14,361 nt of DNA from an uncultured Lachnospiraceae bacterium (GTDB lineage: Bacteria > Bacillota > Clostridia > Lachnospirales > Lachnospiraceae), in the NCBI GenBank assembly GCA_910589385.1, contig CAJUTU010000070.1:1-14361 (forward strand). The letters are read 5' to 3'. Shown here in pieces: positions 13,052 to 14,361 of the stretch. The notes below the pieces were generated by a model. That model did not search any database and had not been told where the DNA came from. It saw only the letters and a program-made list of their open reading frames with translations. The position numbers and the translations under genes are program-made. Every line of letters starts with the position of its first letter. The stretch's first letter is position 1.

Positions 13052-14284
13052 ATGAAAAAAACAATATGTGGGCTGCTTCTGGGCATGCTATGTACCGCTG
13101 TGCTTACGGGATGTGATCCGAAAGAGGAAGCGGATGCAGAGGATACAGAAATCCAAAAAGTCGAGCTGGTTGTCTGGGGCTCTGAGGAAGATACGGAACT
13201 GATGAACCAGATCATTGAGAGTTTCCAGGAAAAATATCAGGGAGAGGCGGATTTTCAGATTTCATTCGAGGTGCAGGGGGAATCCCAGTGTAAGGACGCA
13301 TTGATTGGCGGATTAGAGGATGGAGCGGATGTATTTACCTTTGCGGACGACCAGTTGAATGCCCTGGCGGCTGCCGGGGCGTTGGATCCTATAGAGAATG
13401 CGGATGAGATTAAGAGCAGGAATCTTTCAAGCGCAGTAGAGGCAGCCACAGTTAACAACCAGTTATATGCCTATCCGTTGACCGCAGATAACGGATATTT
13501 CTTATATTATAACAAGCAATATATCACAGAAGAACAGGTGCAGACGCTGGACGGTATATTAGAAGCTGCTGCGGCAAGCGGTAAATTATTCACCATGGAC
13601 TGGTCCTCTGCGTGGTATGTATATTCTTTCTTTGGAAATACAGGGCTTAAAGTTGGGATCAATGACGACGGGATTACGAATTACTGCACATGGAATCAGG
13701 CTGATGGAGAGATCCGGGGGGTCGACGTAGCTCAGGCAATGCTCAGTATCGCGGGAAATCCGGGATTTAAAAGCTGCACGGACGAAGAATTTCTTGACGG
13801 AGTAAAGGACGGCTCAGTGGCCGCAGGTGTCAGCGGCGTATGGAATTCTGTTGAAATAGAAAAGGTATGGGGAGACAATACCGGAGCTTCTAAGCTGCCG
13901 ACTTATAGCTGCAGCGGAAGCCAGGTACAGATGGCATCTTTTTCTGGCTGTAAACTGATTGGTGTAAATGCTTATTCCAAACATCCGGAATGGGCGTCCA
14001 GGCTTGCCGAATGGATCACGGATGAAGAGAACCAGCGGCTTCGTTTCGAAATGCGCGGTCAGGGTCCGTCGAACATCACGGTTGCAGATTCCGAAGAAAT
14101 CGGGCAATCGCCGGCGATCGCCGCTCTTTTAGAGCAGTCTGAGTTTTCTCAGATTCAGCGGATAGGCGGCAAGTTCTGGGATCCTGTTTCAAAATTTGCA
14201 GGAAGTATGGCGGCAGGAAATCCTTCCGGCCAGGATCTGCAGGAGCAGTTAGATGAGATGGCAGAAGGTATTTCTGCAAGATAG
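13052..14284 (+). CDS. Extracellular sugar-binding lipoprotein, MalE-like
   Basis: A 410-aa lipoprotein of the family 1 solute-binding (MalE/arabinogalactan-oligomer type) class. Signal peptide MKKTICGLLLGMLCTAVLTGC, with lipobox LTGC and cysteine 21. The mature protein opens with VELVVWGSEEDTELMNQIIESFQEKY, typical of the fold, then DVFTFADDQLNALAAAGALDPI, and ends with the conserved GVNAYSKHPEWASRLAEWITDEENQ and GQGPSN blocks before the last helices. It should bind a maltose- or galacto-oligosaccharide-like ligand; which one cannot be told. ATG at 13052 has AAAGGA (13036-13041) with ten-base spacing. It has its own promoter and is unrelated in size and type to the binding protein just upstream. 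MalF and MalG-type permeases are expected beyond the window. Confidence 0.9.
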   Translation: MKKTICGLLLGMLCTAVLTGCDPKEEADAEDTEIQKVELVVWGSEEDTELMNQIIESFQEKYQGEADFQISFEVQGESQCKDALIGGLEDGADVFTFADDQLNALAAAGALDPIENADEIKSRNLSSAVEAATVNNQLYAYPLTADNGYFLYYNKQYITEEQVQTLDGILEAAAASGKLFTMDWSSAWYVYSFFGNTGLKVGINDDGITNYCTWNQADGEIRGVDVAQAMLSIAGNPGFKSCTDEEFLDGVKDGSVAAGVSGVWNSVEIEKVWGDNTGASKLPTYSCSGSQVQMASFSGCKLIGVNAYSKHPEWASRLAEWITDEENQRLRFEMRGQGPSNITVADSEEIGQSPAIAALLEQSEFSQIQRIGGKFWDPVSKFAGSMAAGNPSGQDLQEQLDEMAEGISAR

Positions 14285-14361
14285 ACATATATTTTGAAAG
14301 GATTTGTTAACCTGAATTATTCACGGAATAACGGCATCAACTGCTGAAACCCGCATGGTTA
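14285..14361. other. Right-edge intergenic start
   Basis: No start codon with a good ribosome binding site opens a frame here. A short inverted repeat TTATTC-ACG-GAATAA (14317-14331) has no T-tail and is not called a terminator. The following genes, probably permeases, are outside the window. Confidence 0.3.

Noticed and set aside
14317..14331. TTATTC-ACG-GAATAA as a terminator after the MalE-like gene
   Set aside because: AT-rich six-base stem and no following T-run.
1..14361. CRISPR array, tRNA, rRNA or insertion-sequence transposase
   Set aside because: No regularly spaced repeats, cloverleaf-like segment, rRNA stretch or transposase/integrase frame was seen on either strand.

Overview
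The window looks like the chromosome of a low-to-mid GC Gram-positive Clostridia member, most likely a gut Lachnospiraceae-type bacterium. The reasons are strong GGAGG ribosome binding sites on nearly every gene, lipobox-type signal peptides, LplB/YtcP-type sugar permeases, and mobile-element genes (cysteine-rich KTR, TnpV) typical of Firmicutes conjugative elements. The taxonomic call is inference; there is no rRNA or other marker gene.

Region 1 (about 1-3830, AT-rich, all on the minus strand) reads as mobile-element cargo. From right to left it holds a TnpV-type transposon protein, then a tightly coupled operon of a TetR repressor, an MFS drug-type exporter and a 62-aa cysteine-rich KTR protein, then an XRE-type repressor. 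Each junction in the TetR-MFS-KTR operon is a 4-base ATGA overlap. Its promoter (TTGCAT, 17 bases, TAAAAT) abuts a perfect 27-bp palindrome, an excellent candidate TetR operator. Left of the XRE gene is a decayed second copy of the KTR gene 3' end, so the XRE gene lies between two diverged direct repeats.

Region 2 (4031-5709, plus strand) is a single-gene unit with its own promoter and a strong terminator. It encodes an AAA-ATPase-like protein with a C-terminal PD-(D/E)XK-like nuclease domain.

Region 3 (5724-12940) is a carbohydrate-uptake locus arranged around a divergent promoter region at about 8882-9268. Rightward are two binding-protein-dependent permeases and a 555-aa lipoprotein solute-binding protein. 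Leftward, a LacI-family regulator heads an operon with a single-span membrane protein, a lipoprotein and a DUF624/YesL-like multi-span membrane protein. Near-identical TGAAACGTTA motifs in the divergent region probably let the LacI protein control both directions. No ATPase subunit or glycoside hydrolase is in the window, so the sugar is unknown and the ATPase is presumably a shared MsmX-type protein encoded elsewhere.

Region 4 (12985 to end) begins a second sugar-uptake unit with its own strong promoter and a MalE-like lipoprotein binding protein. Its permeases would lie beyond the right edge.

The most interesting parts are the two unrecognised surface proteins co-transcribed with lacI and DUF624, the KTR protein coupled to an exporter, and the stand-alone ATPase-nuclease gene next to the mobile cargo.
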